Counted from the stretch's first letter, positions 9,375 through 20,703 are shown. The stretch: DNA of 64,000 nucleotides from Streptococcus sp. k-402 (GCF_013277515.1 NZ_VMNB01000005.1:82284-146283), one strand, 5' to 3'. Notes: generated from the sequence alone by a model not told the origin. Numbers and translations: made by a program.

Positions 9375-9671
9375 ATGGTAGAACCAAACCTAGAAAGCCT
9401 TATAAAAGATCTTTACAATCATGCTCGAGATGATTTGAGTGAAGATTTAGTTGCTGCTCTCCTAGAGACTGCTAAAAAACTGCCTACTACAAATGAGCAA
9501 TTGCTGGCAGTTCGTCTCTCAGGACTGGTCAATCGTGAATTGCTCAAGAATCCCAGACATCCGGCACCTGAGTTGCTCAACTTGGCTCGCTTTATTAAAA
9601 GAGAAGAAGCCAAGTACAGAGGAACCGCAGCTTCTGCGCTTATGTATGGGGAGATTTTTAAAATGCTTTGA
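9375..9671 (+). CDS. Small helical protein, possible enterocin A-type bacteriocin immunity protein
   Basis: The 98-residue product is predicted almost wholly helical, soluble and without a signal peptide. It starts VEPNLESLIKDLYNHA and ends in an RGTAASALMYGEIFKML-type tail. Size and pattern resemble the EntA_Immun four-helix immunity family for class IIa bacteriocins. The start is the ATG at 9375, eight bases after GGGAGG; it lies 21 bases behind pepA and is probably co-transcribed. No bacteriocin gene is adjacent, so it would be an orphan immunity gene. The family call is from pattern memory and could be wrong. Confidence 0.55.
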   Translation: MVEPNLESLIKDLYNHARDDLSEDLVAALLETAKKLPTTNEQLLAVRLSGLVNRELLKNPRHPAPELLNLARFIKREEAKYRGTAASALMYGEIFKML

Positions 9672-9698
9672 TTCCATTGTGGATCAAAGCATTTTTCT
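9662..9698 (+). terminator. Rho-independent terminator
   Basis: ATGCTTTGAT and ATCAAAGCAT form a 10-bp perfect stem followed by TTTTTCT. The stem overlaps the last codons of the small immunity-like gene. Confidence 0.85.
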
Positions 9699-9768
9699 AT
9701 ATGGTAGAAAAGAAATTCTTGCTTAGGAAAAGCAAAAAGCCATCTCATTCAGGATAGCTTCTTGGTTC

Positions 9769-11400
9769 TTAGATTTGTTCTGCAAAAACCTTTTCGGCAA
9801 GGTTCATAGCGTGGTCTGATACACGAGTGTAGTGTGAGATGATGTCGATAAAGTTGACCCCAGCTTGTGTTGAACATTCGCCCTTGTTGAGGCGTTTGAT
9901 GTGGGTTTTTCTGAGAACACGTTCTATGTTATTGATTGCTTCATGACGTTCTACAAGACCGCGTGCTTTTTCAATATCATTGTTTTCCACACTATCCAGA
10001 GCATCTTTGATAAAGTCACTAGTTTGACGATAAACTTCCTCTAATTCTTTCAAGGCGGCATCAGAAAATTCAACATTTTTCCGTTGAAGGTAGTCAGTCA
10101 GATTGAGTAGAGCCTCTGCGTGGTCCCCAATCCGTTCCAAATCACGGGAGGAATCAAGGATATTGGTGAGCACTTCGCTTTCTTTTTGACTGAGAGCTTC
10201 GCTTGAAAGGGCAATGAGATAACGTGTTAATTGCTCATCGATGGTGTTAATTGCTTCTTCGGTTTTATGCCCTTTTTCAGCAACTTTTTCATCCAAGTCA
10301 ATGATATACTTATAGGAAAGGTCAAAGGCTTTAGCAGCGTAGTTTCCTAAGTGCAAGAGCTCTTTCTTAGCATTTCCGAGAGCGATAGATGGGGCTTGTT
10401 TGATGAAATGTTCATCAAGATATAAGGGTTCGTATTTGACAACCTCGTCCTCTCCAGGAATAATCTTGGTTACAAAGTAAGCCAGAGCTCCGATAAATGG
10501 AAATTGAACAATGGTGTTGGTAATATTAAAGGTTCCGTGAGCAAAGGCGATGGTCATTTCTGGTGCTAGATTTAGCGTAGATTCAAACCAATGAATCAGG
10601 GCTGTAAAAGGAACTAGAAAAATAACGCAGACGACTGTTCCGATAACGTTGAAGGCAACATGAGCTCCTGCTACCCGTTTAGCTGCAATATTAGCACCTA
10701 AAGAGGCAATGATGGCTGTAATGGTTGTCCCGATATTGTCACCAAATAGAACTGGCAAAGCTCCTTGCAGGTCAATGAGATTGCTGGCGTAGAGGTTTTG
10801 TAAAATCCCGATGGTAGCCGAGGAAGCTTGAATCAGTAAGGTCAAGCCGGTACCGACAAAGACACCCAAAACAGGATTTTTACTTAGCTCAATCATATAG
10901 TCTTTAAAGACCTGTAAATCTTTGAGTGGAGCCATTGCACCGCTCATGAGATTGAGGGCAAAAAAGATACCACCGACACCAAAGAGGATGCGTCCGATAT
11001 TATTAACTGTCCGATTTTTCGTAAAAAAGAGACAGACGGCACCGATAAAGAGCATAGGTAGGGCATAGTCACCTAGTTTAAATCCAATAAGAAAGGATGT
11101 GACTGTTGTCCCGATATTAGCCCCCATGACAATTCCGATAGCCTGACGTAAGGTTAAGAGACCGGCACTGACCAAGCCAACTGTGATAACTGTTACACCA
11201 GAACTAGACTGAATTAGAGCAGTCATCCCAATACCAACCAGAACTCCAAAGAAAGGATTACTAGTATATTTGTCAATGTAAAAACGAAGGCGATCTCCAG
11301 CAGCTTGTTGTAAACCGTCTCCCATGGTCTTGATACTATATAAGAATAGTCCCAGACCACCTAAAAAGTGAAATAAAATTTCCTGCCAATTAATGGACAT
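9769..11400 (-). CDS. Na+/phosphate cotransporter family protein with PhoU-like tail
   Basis: 543 residues. The N-terminal two thirds hold two inverted Na/Pi-cotransporter (NptA/YjbB) repeats: GLGLFLYSIKTMGDGLQ, then the QSSSGVT motif near residue 63-70 and QASSATIG near 190-197. The C-terminal about 200 residues form a PhoU-like helical domain. It probably moves phosphate across the membrane with the PhoU part regulating it. It is monocistronic and divergent from pgk. Confidence 0.9.
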   Translation of the reverse strand: MSINWQEILFHFLGGLGLFLYSIKTMGDGLQQAAGDRLRFYIDKYTSNPFFGVLVGIGMTALIQSSSGVTVITVGLVSAGLLTLRQAIGIVMGANIGTTVTSFLIGFKLGDYALPMLFIGAVCLFFTKNRTVNNIGRILFGVGGIFFALNLMSGAMAPLKDLQVFKDYMIELSKNPVLGVFVGTGLTLLIQASSATIGILQNLYASNLIDLQGALPVLFGDNIGTTITAIIASLGANIAAKRVAGAHVAFNVIGTVVCVIFLVPFTALIHWFESTLNLAPEMTIAFAHGTFNITNTIVQFPFIGALAYFVTKIIPGEDEVVKYEPLYLDEHFIKQAPSIALGNAKKELLHLGNYAAKAFDLSYKYIIDLDEKVAEKGHKTEEAINTIDEQLTRYLIALSSEALSQKESEVLTNILDSSRDLERIGDHAEALLNLTDYLQRKNVEFSDAALKELEEVYRQTSDFIKDALDSVENNDIEKARGLVERHEAINNIERVLRKTHIKRLNKGECSTQAGVNFIDIISHYTRVSDHAMNLAEKVFAEQI

Positions 11401-11591
11401 TTCTTTTTCCTCCGAAAAATAATCGCGGAATATCTCCTATTCTATTTTAAAGGATAAAAGTAAATCTAACAAGTGTTAAGCTAAGATTTTAGAAAGAAAA
11501 TTCGTGAGAAAAAGTAAAAATAATACACTCTAGCATGACATGAAGATTAAATATCGAAAAATCTTGTGAAATCTTTCCTTATATTTCCAAA

Positions 11592-11603
11592 GTGTGATAT
11601 AAT
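11592..11603 (+). promoter_or_regulatory. Extended -10 promoter of pgk
   Basis: GTGATATAAT gives an extended -10 (TG-n-TATAAT) about 37 bases upstream of pgk. No good -35 hexamer is visible at 17 bp, as is common when the TG extension is present. Confidence 0.6.
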
Positions 11604-11639
11604 AGTTTCGAATAAAATAAATAAAGGGGTTTTTGTAAC

Positions 11640-12836
11640 ATGGCAAAACTTACTGTTAAAGACGTTGACTTGAAAGGTAAAAAAGTCCTCGTTCGTGTTG
11701 ACTTCAACGTACCATTGAAAGATGGCGTAATTACTAACGACAACCGTATCACAGCAGCTCTTCCAACTATTAAGTACATCATTGAACAAGGTGGACGTGC
11801 AATTCTTTTCTCTCACCTTGGACGTGTGAAAGAAGAAGCTGATAAAGCTGGTAAATCACTTGCTCCTGTAGCAGCAGACATGGCAGCTAAATTGGGCCAA
11901 GACGTTGTTTTCCCAGGTGTTACTCGTGGTGCTGAATTGGAAGCAGCTATTAACGCTCTTGAAGATGGACAAGTTCTCTTGGTTGAAAATACTCGTTACG
12001 AAGATGTTGACGGCAAGAAAGAATCTAAAAACGATCCTGAACTTGGTAAATATTGGGCATCACTTGGAGATGGTATCTTCGTAAACGATGCATTCGGTAC
12101 AGCTCACCGTGCACACGCATCTAACGTTGGTATCTCAGCAAACGTTGAAAAAGCAGTTGCTGGTTTCCTTCTTGAAAACGAAATTGCTTACATCCAAGAA
12201 GCAGTTGAAACTCCAGAACGTCCATTCGTAGCAATCCTTGGTGGTTCAAAAGTTTCAGACAAGATCGGTGTTATCGAAAACTTGCTTGAAAAAGCTGACA
12301 AAGTCCTTATCGGTGGTGGTATGACTTACACATTCTACAAAGCACAAGGTATCGAAATCGGTAACTCACTTGTAGAAGAAGACAAATTGGATGTTGCGAA
12401 AGCTCTTCTTGAAAAAGCAAACGGTAAATTGATCTTGCCAGTTGACTCAAAAGAAGCTAACGCATTTGCTGGCTACACTGAAGTGCGTGACACTGAAGGT
12501 GAAGCAGTTTCTGAAGGCTTCCTTGGTCTTGACATCGGTCCAAAATCTATCGCTAAATTTGACGAAGCTTTGACTGGTGCCAAAACAGTTGTATGGAACG
12601 GACCTATGGGTGTATTTGAAAACCCAGACTTCCAAGCTGGTACAATCGGTGTGATGGACGCTATCGTGAAACAACCAGGAGTTAAATCAATCATCGGTGG
12701 TGGTGACTCAGCTGCTGCAGCGATCAACCTTGGACGTGCAGATAAATTCTCATGGATCTCTACTGGTGGTGGAGCATCAATGGAACTTCTCGAAGGTAAA
12801 GTTCTTCCAGGACTTGCAGCCTTGACAGAAAAATAA
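11640..12836 (+). CDS. pgk: Phosphoglycerate kinase
   Basis: 398 residues, full length. N-terminal substrate-binding segments are [12 protein letters not shown] (about 18-29) and FSHLGRVK (about 58-65). The nucleotide-binding part carries [12 protein letters not shown] (about 201-212), WNGPMGVFE and the C-terminal GGGDSAAAA and STGGGASME segments. It catalyses ATP formation from 1,3-bisphosphoglycerate in glycolysis. Codon use is that of a highly expressed gene. An AAAGGGG ribosome site precedes the ATG. Confidence 0.98.
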   Translation: MAKLTVKDVDLKGKKVLVRVDFNVPLKDGVITNDNRITAALPTIKYIIEQGGRAILFSHLGRVKEEADKAGKSLAPVAADMAAKLGQDVVFPGVTRGAELEAAINALEDGQVLLVENTRYEDVDGKKESKNDPELGKYWASLGDGIFVNDAFGTAHRAHASNVGISANVEKAVAGFLLENEIAYIQEAVETPERPFVAILGGSKVSDKIGVIENLLEKADKVLIGGGMTYTFYKAQGIEIGNSLVEEDKLDVAKALLEKANGKLILPVDSKEANAFAGYTEVRDTEGEAVSEGFLGLDIGPKSIAKFDEALTGAKTVVWNGPMGVFENPDFQAGTIGVMDAIVKQPGVKSIIGGGDSAAAAINLGRADKFSWISTGGGASMELLEGKVLPGLAALTEK

Positions 12837-12854
12837 GATTTTATAAATGAATCA

Positions 12855-12892
12855 AAGAAGAGAGGGATGAAGATTCCTCTTTTCTTTTACTC
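12855..12892 (+). terminator. Terminator after pgk
   Basis: AAGAGAGGGATGAAGATTCC followed by CTCTTTTCTTTT gives a short AAGAGAGG/CCTCTT stem and a T-rich tail. It is modest in strength but in the expected place. Confidence 0.6.
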
Positions 12893-12971
12893 AAAATAAA
12901 AACGCTTCCTCTCAACTATTCCTCATAAAATTACCCAAATTATGATAAAATGGAAATAGAAAGTTTAGATT

Positions 12972-13499
12972 ATGAGTTATTTTAAAAAATATAAATTCGA
13001 TAAATCCCAGTTCAAACTTGGTATGCGAACCTTTAAAACAGGTATTGCTGTTTTTCTAGTTCTCTTGATTTTTGGCTTTTTTGGTTGGAAAGGTCTTCAA
13101 ATTGGTGCTTTGACAGCCGTTTTTAGCCTGAGGGAGAGTTTTGATAAGAGTGTCCATTTTGGGACTTCGCGTATTCTTGGAAATAGTATCGGTGGCCTCT
13201 ATGCCCTGGTCTTCTTCTTATTAAATACCTTTTTCCACGAAGCCTTTTGGGTGACCTTGGTAGTTGTTCCAATCTGCACCATGTTAACCATTATGACAAA
13301 TGTAGCCATGAATAACAAAGCAGGTGTCATAGGTGGTGTAGCAGCTATGTTAATCATTACCTTATCGATTCCGAGTGGTGAAACGATTTTGTACGTGTTT
13401 GCGCGTGTATCAGAAACGTTCATGGGAGTTTTTGTCGCAATTCTCGTAAATTACGATATTGATCGTATTCGGCTCTTTTTAGAGAAAAAAGAAAAATAA
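12972..13499 (+). CDS. Small FUSC/aromatic-acid-exporter-type membrane protein
   Basis: 175 residues with about four hydrophobic segments. It resembles the N-terminal membrane half of FUSC/ArAE_1 family proteins (LGMRTFKTGIAVFLVLLIF; RESFDKSVHFGTSRILGNSIGG, whose GxxR-G pattern is typical) and has no cytosolic C-terminal domain. Function in streptococci is unknown; an export role is inference from the family. It directly precedes the GlnR box of glnRA. Confidence 0.75.
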   Translation: MSYFKKYKFDKSQFKLGMRTFKTGIAVFLVLLIFGFFGWKGLQIGALTAVFSLRESFDKSVHFGTSRILGNSIGGLYALVFFLLNTFFHEAFWVTLVVVPICTMLTIMTNVAMNNKAGVIGGVAAMLIITLSIPSGETILYVFARVSETFMGVFVAILVNYDIDRIRLFLEKKEK

Positions 13500-13552
13500 T
13501 GTTACATTTTATAACATTATCAATTGACGTTTGTCTTTTTTTAGACTATAAT
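13500..13552 (+). promoter_or_regulatory. GlnR operator and glnRA promoter
   Basis: TGTTACATTTTATAACA (13500-13516) is a perfect TGTNA-N7-TNACA GlnR box. It overlaps the stop codon of the upstream gene and lies just upstream of TTGACG (13524-13529) and TATAAT (13547-13552), spaced by 17 bp. It predicts autorepression of glnRA under nitrogen excess. Confidence 0.9.
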
Positions 13553-13575
13553 AGACAGAAAGAAGGAAACTGTAA

Positions 13576-13932
13576 ATGAAGGAAAAAGAATTTCGCCGAA
13601 ATATGGCTGTTTTTCCTATCGGCAGTGTTATGAAGTTGACCGATCTATCGGCGCGTCAGATTCGTTATTATGAAGATCAAGAGTTGATCAAACCAGATCG
13701 AAACGAAGGGAACCGTCGCATGTATTCCTTGAATGACATGGATCGTCTACTTGAAATCAAAGATTATCTCTCTGAAGGTTATAATATCGCTGCCATTAAG
13801 AAAAAATATGCTGAACGTGAAGCGAAATCCAAGAAAGCGGTGAGTCAGACTGAGGTGCGCCGTGCACTTCACAATGAACTCCTCCAACAGGGTCGCTTTG
13901 CTTCAGTACAGTCACCTTTTGGTCGCGGTTAG
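13576..13932 (+). CDS. glnR: Nitrogen-metabolism repressor GlnR (MerR family)
   Basis: 118 residues with an N-terminal MerR-type winged helix (AVFPIGSVMKLTDLSARQIRYYEDQELI) and a short C-terminal tail, the size expected for GlnR. In Gram-positives GlnR with feedback-inhibited glutamine synthetase represses glnRA and other nitrogen genes. The adjacent GlnR box and glnA, 36 bases downstream, support the assignment. Confidence 0.96.
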   Translation: MKEKEFRRNMAVFPIGSVMKLTDLSARQIRYYEDQELIKPDRNEGNRRMYSLNDMDRLLEIKDYLSEGYNIAAIKKKYAEREAKSKKAVSQTEVRRALHNELLQQGRFASVQSPFGRG

Positions 13933-13968
13933 GCAATCGCAAGTAGTCATACATTAAGGAGAAAACTC

Positions 13969-15315
13969 ATGCCAATCACAGCTGCAGATATTCGTCGTGA
14001 AGTCGAGGAAAAAAATGTTACCTTTATTCGTCTCATGTTTTCAGATATTTTGGGAACCATGAAAAACGTCGAAATTCCTGCTACAGATGAACAGTTAGAT
14101 AAGGTCTTGTCAAATAAGGCTATGTTTGATGGATCTTCTATTGAAGGTTTTGTACGTATCAATGAGTCAGATATGTACTTGTACCCTGACTTGGATACAT
14201 GGACAGTCTTCCCGTGGGGAGATGAAAATGGAAGTGTTGCAGGTCTGATCTGTGATGTCTATACAACAGAAGGTGAACCATTTGCAGGTGACCCTCGTGG
14301 CAATTTGAAACGTGCTCTTCGTCACATGGAAGAAGTAGGATTCAAATCCTTCAACCTTGGTCCAGAGCCAGAATTCTTCCTATTTAAACTAGATGAAAAT
14401 GGAGATCCGACACTTGAAGTGAATGACAAGGGTGGCTACTTTGATTTGGCACCTACGGACCTTGCGGACAATACACGTCGTGAGATTGTCAATGTCTTGA
14501 CCAAAATGGGATTTGAAGTAGAAGCGAGTCACCACGAGGTTGCGGTTGGACAGCATGAGATTGACTTCAAGTACGATGAAGTTCTCCGTGCTTGTGATAA
14601 GATTCAAATCTTTAAACTTGTTGTTAAAACCATTGCTCGCAAACATGGGCTTTACGCAACCTTTATGGCCAAACCAAAATTTGGTATTGCTGGATCAGGT
14701 ATGCACTGTAATATGTCCTTGTTTGATGCAGAAGGAAACAATGCCTTCTTTGATCCAAATGATCCAAAAGGAATGCAGTTGTCAGAAACGGCCTACCATT
14801 TCCTTGGTGGTTTGATCAAACATGCTTACAACTATACTGCTATCATGAATCCAACGGTTAACTCATACAAACGTTTGGTTCCAGGTTATGAAGCCCCTGT
14901 TTACATTGCTTGGGCTGGTCGTAACCGTTCGCCACTTGTGCGCGTGCCTGCTTCACGTGGTATGGGAACTCGTCTTGAGTTGCGTTCAGTGGATCCGATG
15001 GCAAACCCATACATCGCTATGGCTGTTCTTTTGGAAGTTGGTTTGCATGGTATTGAAAATAAAATCGAAGCACCAGCTCCTATCGAAGAAAATATCTACA
15101 TCATGACAGCAGAAGAGCGCAAGGAAGCTGGTATTACAGATCTTCCATCAACTCTTCACAATGCTTTGAAAGCTTTGACAGAAGATGAAGTTGTCAGAGC
15201 GGCTCTTGGAGAACATATCTATACTAGTTTCCTTGAAGCCAAGCGAATCGAATGGGCAAGTTATGCAACCTTCGTTTCACAATGGGAAATTGATAACTAT
15301 CTAGATCTTTATTAA
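13969..15315 (+). CDS. glnA: Glutamine synthetase type I
   Basis: 448 residues, the compact firmicute GSI-alpha length. Motifs include [23 protein letters not shown] at about 46-68, catalytic GPEPEFFLF near 130, [13 protein letters not shown] near 186 and NRSPLVRVP near 320. There is no adenylylation-site insertion, consistent with control by GlnR and feedback. It makes glutamine from glutamate, ammonia and ATP in the cytosol. A TAAGGAG ribosome site precedes the ATG. Confidence 0.98.
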   Translation: MPITAADIRREVEEKNVTFIRLMFSDILGTMKNVEIPATDEQLDKVLSNKAMFDGSSIEGFVRINESDMYLYPDLDTWTVFPWGDENGSVAGLICDVYTTEGEPFAGDPRGNLKRALRHMEEVGFKSFNLGPEPEFFLFKLDENGDPTLEVNDKGGYFDLAPTDLADNTRREIVNVLTKMGFEVEASHHEVAVGQHEIDFKYDEVLRACDKIQIFKLVVKTIARKHGLYATFMAKPKFGIAGSGMHCNMSLFDAEGNNAFFDPNDPKGMQLSETAYHFLGGLIKHAYNYTAIMNPTVNSYKRLVPGYEAPVYIAWAGRNRSPLVRVPASRGMGTRLELRSVDPMANPYIAMAVLLEVGLHGIENKIEAPAPIEENIYIMTAEERKEAGITDLPSTLHNALKALTEDEVVRAALGEHIYTSFLEAKRIEWASYATFVSQWEIDNYLDLY

Positions 15316-15321
15316 TATAGA

Positions 15322-15352
15322 AGAAAGATTGCCTGTGGGTGATCTTTTTTCT
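15322..15352 (+). terminator. Terminator after glnA
   Basis: AAAGAT and ATCTTT pair around GCCTGTGGGT, with further pairing possible inside, followed by TTTTTTCTTG. The stem is short but a T tract follows directly. Confidence 0.6.
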
Positions 15353-15364
15353 TGCGTTTTATAT

Positions 15365-15403
15365 CGAGGTGTGATATATTTTATATAACGAAGTGCGATA
15401 TAT
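15365..15403 (+). promoter_or_regulatory. Direct-repeat operator upstream of the PadR gene
   Basis: CGAGGTGTGATATAT (15365-15379) and CGAAGTGCGATATAT (15389-15403) are near-identical, 24 bp apart, and located 26 bases before the PadR start. PadR regulators usually repress their own operon, so this is a likely autoregulatory site. The repeats also hold AT-rich -10-like sequence. Confidence 0.55.
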
Positions 15404-15428
15404 CGAACTGAATAGGAGATGGTTATAA

Positions 15429-15749
15429 ATGGAATTAACGGATAAGATTCGTCGAGTTTATCTTCCGATGACGGAAACGGGCTTTTATATCTTGTTCTGT
15501 CTGCAAAAGGAAGGTCATGGTTATAGTATTACGCAAAAGGTCAAGGAGATGACAGATTCGCAAGTTTCGATTAGTCCTGGGACTATGTATGGAACCTTGT
15601 CAAAAATGGAAAAGGATGGTTTGATTTCCTTTGTCCGAGAAGAGGAGAAGCGTAAAATCTATCAGATCACAGACTTGGGACGAAAAGTCTTAGATATTGA
15701 ATTGAAGCGTATTGAACGGCTCTACAGAAATAGTCGGGAGGGAAGATGA
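15429..15749 (+). CDS. PadR family transcriptional regulator
   Basis: 106 residues. The winged helix PMTETGFYILFCLQKEGHGYSI...SPGTMYGTLSKMEKDGLI is the PadR DNA-binding signature (about 12-65), followed by the wing EEEKRKIYQITDLGRKVL and a short dimerisation helix. It heads a three-gene set with two DUF2812 membrane proteins, a common pairing in firmicutes. The ligand is unknown. Confidence 0.9.
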   Translation: MELTDKIRRVYLPMTETGFYILFCLQKEGHGYSITQKVKEMTDSQVSISPGTMYGTLSKMEKDGLISFVREEEKRKIYQITDLGRKVLDIELKRIERLYRNSREGR

Positions 15750-16324
15750 TGGAAAAGAAGGTTGTTTATAGAATTGCTACCATTGCGGATTATGATAGAG
15801 AGGCTTTATATCTTAGAAAAATGCATGCTGAGGGCTGGAAACTCAAAGAAGTAACCTATTCTAACTTAGTAGTTGCGGTTAAGTATACTTTTGAAAAGTG
15901 CCAACCGGAGCAGGTGTCTTATCAGTTGGACTTTTATCCCATGAGAAAATCCGATAGAGCCTCCTATTTACAATTATTTAAAGACTGTGGCTGGGAGCAT
16001 ATTACAGACTTTAATGGTTTTTCCTACTTTAGAAAACTTCATTCTGGAATTGAGTCGGATGCCGAGTTTGAAATTTATAACGACGTGGCCGGGAAGTTAG
16101 CTATGGTCAAACGGATTTTAACGAGGAGGATGTTTCCTATTTTGCTTCTCTTTTTAGCTCTACTACCGGTTTTCTCAAAGTTTGTCGCTGGAGGTAGTTC
16201 TTTCAGTTGGGAAATGCTTTTGATTGTTATAATAGATGGTGTTTTATTGATAGTTCATGCGATTCAGATTTCTTATATTTTTTGGAGATTGAGTCAAAAG
16301 TGGAAAGAATTATCTAATAAATAA
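15749..16324 (+). CDS. DUF2812 membrane protein (first)
   Basis: 191 residues. The DUF2812 domain occupies about 1-105 (DREALYLRKMHAEGWKL; CQPEQVSYQLDF; DCGWEHI), followed by two membrane segments near 130-180. The start is one of two tandem ATGs (15746/15749) overlapping the PadR stop. PadR-DUF2812 pairs are widespread in firmicutes, but I know of no defined function for the membrane protein. Confidence 0.8.
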   Translation: MEKKVVYRIATIADYDREALYLRKMHAEGWKLKEVTYSNLVVAVKYTFEKCQPEQVSYQLDFYPMRKSDRASYLQLFKDCGWEHITDFNGFSYFRKLHSGIESDAEFEIYNDVAGKLAMVKRILTRRMFPILLLFLALLPVFSKFVAGGSSFSWEMLLIVIIDGVLLIVHAIQISYIFWRLSQKWKELSNK

Positions 16325-16358
16325 CACCCGGCATGTTTTCTAATTTTGGAGTAAGAAA

Positions 16359-16871
16359 ATGAATAGCAGAGTAGAATTTCGGATTTTCACCATTGTTGAT
16401 TTGGACAAGGAAGAAGAATATTTACATGAGATGCATTTGAAAGGTTGGAGGTATAGAACGAGTCGTTTTGGTTTGTTCTATTTTGACCAATGTCAACCAG
16501 ACGATGTCATCTACTGTATCTATGATTCTAGATTTCTTAAAAAGTATAAGTATGAACTGCAAGATTTTAGAAATAGAGGTTGGGAATTGATAGGAGCAGG
16601 TTCTTGTTCGATTCTTCGTAAATCGTCTTCTAATTTACTTCCAGAGGATCAAGTCTATATGAGTAAGGGGCTCAGATGGGAAGTTATGCGAAATAGACTT
16701 CGTTCATGTACAGTTGCTTTCTCAGGCGGTCTTGTTGTTTGTATGAGTTCGTTTAGAGAAGATCTTTCTATGTCTTTCTTCATTATTTTTGTTTTATATG
16801 CTCTTATGATTTCTTATCTAATCTATGGTTTTTTTAGACTTAAAAGGGCATACCGAGTAGATAAACAGTAA
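16359..16871 (+). CDS. DUF2812 membrane protein (second)
   Basis: 170 residues with the same layout as its neighbour: a DUF2812 domain (LDKEEEYLHEMHLKGWR; CQPDDVIYCIYD; NRGWELIGAGSCSILRK) and two C-terminal membrane segments. It is a divergent paralogue from tandem duplication. It lies 34 bases after the first copy and is followed by the hrcA regulatory region. Confidence 0.8.
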   Translation: MNSRVEFRIFTIVDLDKEEEYLHEMHLKGWRYRTSRFGLFYFDQCQPDDVIYCIYDSRFLKKYKYELQDFRNRGWELIGAGSCSILRKSSSNLLPEDQVYMSKGLRWEVMRNRLRSCTVAFSGGLVVCMSSFREDLSMSFFIIFVLYALMISYLIYGFFRLKRAYRVDKQ

Positions 16872-16895
16872 GGTTCTAGGTCTTTAGACTGATTT

Positions 16896-17005
16896 TTAGC
16901 ACTCTTGATAAAAGAGTGCTAATTTTTTGAGTTTTTGTCTTGACATTCTCTTTTAAGGGTGTATAATAGAATCATGAGTTAGCACTTGAGCGTATCGAGT
17001 GCTAA
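16896..17005 (+). promoter_or_regulatory. hrcA promoter flanked by two CIRCE operators
   Basis: CIRCE 1 (16896-16922) is a perfect TTAGCACTC-N9-GAGTGCTAA. CIRCE 2 (16979-17005) is TTAGCACTT-N9-GAGTGCTAA with one mismatch in the left arm. Between them lie TTGACA (16940-16945) and TATAAT (16962-16967), 16 bp apart. HrcA binding to both would repress the hrcA-grpE-dnaK transcript until heat shock. Confidence 0.96.
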
Positions 17006-17031
17006 TCGATCAGACAGAAAGGAGTGATGAG

Positions 17032-18066
17032 ATGGTTACAGAGCGTCAGCAGGATATTTTAAATCTGATTATTGACATCTTTACCAAAACGCACGAACCT
17101 GTCGGATCCAAAGCCCTGCAAGAGTCTATTAACTCTAGCAGTGCAACCATTCGTAATGACATGGCGGCTTTAGAAAAGCAAGGTTTGCTTGAGAAAGCTC
17201 ATACTTCAAGTGGTCGGATGCCAAGTGTTGCTGGTTTTCAGTACTATGTGAAACACTCACTGGATTTTGACCGACTGGCTGAAAATGAGGTTTATGAGAT
17301 TGTCAAAGCCTTTGATCAGGAATTCTTCAAATTGGAGGATATTCTGCAAGAGGCTGCTAACCTACTGACAGACTTGAGTGGCTGTACGGTAGTAGCATTG
17401 GATGTTGAGCCGAGCAGGCAACGTTTGACAGCCTTTGATATCGTTGTTTTGGGCCAACATACAGCCTTGGCAGTATTCACCCTAGACGAGTCTCGAACGG
17501 TTACCAGTCAGTTTCTGATTCCAAGGAACTTCTTGCAGGAGGATTTGCTGAAACTGAAGAGCATCATTCAGGAACGTTTCCTCGGTCACACCGTTCTAGA
17601 TATTCACTACAAGATTCGGACGGAGATTCCGCAGATTATCCAGCGTTACTTTACAACAACGGACAATGTTATCGATCTCTTTGAACATATCTTTAAGGAA
17701 ATGTTCAACGAAAACATTGTGGTGGCGGGCAAGATTAATCTCTTGAATTTTGCCAATCTGGCAGCTTATCAGTTCTTTGACCAACCGCAAAAGGTGGCCT
17801 TGGAGATTCGTGAGGGACTGCGTGAAGATCAGATGCAAAATGTCCGTGTTGCAGACAGTCAAGAGTCCTGTCTAGCTGACCTAGCTGTGATTAGTAGCAA
17901 GTTCCTAATTCCTTATCGGGGAGTTGGAATTCTAGCCATTATCGGTCCAGTTAATCTGGATTACCAACAGCTAATCAACCAAGTTAATGTAGTCAATCGT
18001 GTTTTGACTATGAAGTTGACAGATTTTTACCGCTACCTCAGCAGTAATCATTACGAAGTACATTAA
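17032..18066 (+). CDS. hrcA: Heat-inducible transcription repressor HrcA
   Basis: 344 residues. An N-terminal winged helix ([27 protein letters not shown]) is followed by a GAF-like domain and a C-terminal segment with [20 protein letters not shown]. It binds CIRCE to repress class I heat-shock genes, assisted by GroEL. I use the ATG at 17032, which follows AAAGGAGTG; an in-frame TTG upstream at 16999 would lie inside CIRCE 2. Confidence 0.97.
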   Translation: MVTERQQDILNLIIDIFTKTHEPVGSKALQESINSSSATIRNDMAALEKQGLLEKAHTSSGRMPSVAGFQYYVKHSLDFDRLAENEVYEIVKAFDQEFFKLEDILQEAANLLTDLSGCTVVALDVEPSRQRLTAFDIVVLGQHTALAVFTLDESRTVTSQFLIPRNFLQEDLLKLKSIIQERFLGHTVLDIHYKIRTEIPQIIQRYFTTTDNVIDLFEHIFKEMFNENIVVAGKINLLNFANLAAYQFFDQPQKVALEIREGLREDQMQNVRVADSQESCLADLAVISSKFLIPYRGVGILAIIGPVNLDYQQLINQVNVVNRVLTMKLTDFYRYLSSNHYEVH

Positions 18067-18092
18067 GATTGAAATCATTAAAGGAGGCGAAA

Positions 18093-18617
18093 ATGGCCCA
18101 AGATATAAAAAATGAAGAAGTAGAAGAAGTCCAAGAAGAGGAAGTTGTGGAAACGGTAGAAGAAACAACTCCTGAGAAGTCAGAGTTGGACTTGGCAAAT
18201 GAACGTGCAGATGAGTTCGAAAACAAATACCTTCGCGCTCATGCAGAAATGCAAAATATCCAACGCCGTGCCAATGAAGAGCGTCAAAACTTGCAACGTT
18301 ATCGTAGCCAGGACTTAGCCAAAGCAATTCTCCCTTCTTTGGACAACCTTGAGCGTGCACTCGCCGTTGAAGGTTTGACAGATGATGTGAAGAAGGGCTT
18401 GGAAATGGTGCAAGAAAGCTTGATTCACGCTTTGAAAGAAGAAGGAATCGAAGAAATTGCAGCTGACGGTGAATTTGACCATAACTACCATATGGCCATC
18501 CAAACTCTCCCAGCAGACGATGAACACCCAGCAGATACCATCGCCCAAGTTTTCCAAAAAGGCTACAAACTCCATGACCGCATCCTAAGACCGGCTATGG
18601 TAGTGGTTTACAACTAG
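18093..18617 (+). CDS. grpE: DnaK nucleotide exchange factor GrpE
   Basis: 174 residues. An acidic N-terminus (repeated E/V) leads to the long dimerising helix ([29 protein letters not shown]) and the beta-wing domain ending [15 protein letters not shown]. It releases ADP from DnaK. The start is the ATG at 18093 behind AAAGGAGGCG, 26 bases after hrcA. Confidence 0.97.
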   Translation: MAQDIKNEEVEEVQEEEVVETVEETTPEKSELDLANERADEFENKYLRAHAEMQNIQRRANEERQNLQRYRSQDLAKAILPSLDNLERALAVEGLTDDVKKGLEMVQESLIHALKEEGIEEIAADGEFDHNYHMAIQTLPADDEHPADTIAQVFQKGYKLHDRILRPAMVVVYN

Positions 18618-18717
18618 GCTAGATAGCTTAAAAAAAACTTGTCCGAAACGACAATAAACTATGAAGAAAGATAAAATATATTTGGCTTTGCAATAGTGAG
18701 CGAAGCGAACCAAAGAC

Positions 18718-18831
18718 GATACTCTTCGCCGTGGCGCTATTTGCGCAAACTTTGAGACCTTAGGCTCAAAGTTTAGTCAAAGAGATTGACGAAGTCAAGC
18801 TCTGACGGCGCCGCCACTTAAGAAGAGTATC
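18718..18831. repeat. 114-bp palindromic interspersed element (RUP-like) between grpE and dnaK
   Basis: Termini GATACTCTTC (18718-18727) and GAAGAGTATC (18822-18831) are perfect inverted repeats. The inside contains a second palindrome AAACTTTGAGACCTTAGGCTC and its complement around 18749-18775. Length and organisation fit the small pneumococcal RUP-type repeats, and a related core occurs at 23050-23080. It separates dnaK from grpE within the operon. The class name is uncertain. Confidence 0.6.
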
Positions 18832-18852
18832 AAAAAGAAAAATAGAATATAA

Positions 18853-20694
<1,842 letters not shown>

Positions 20695-20703
20695 GATGCA
20701 AAG

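Noticed and set aside
11547..11816. Minus-strand frame across the pgk start
   Set aside because: It overlaps the pgk promoter and coding start, with no ribosome site or homology.
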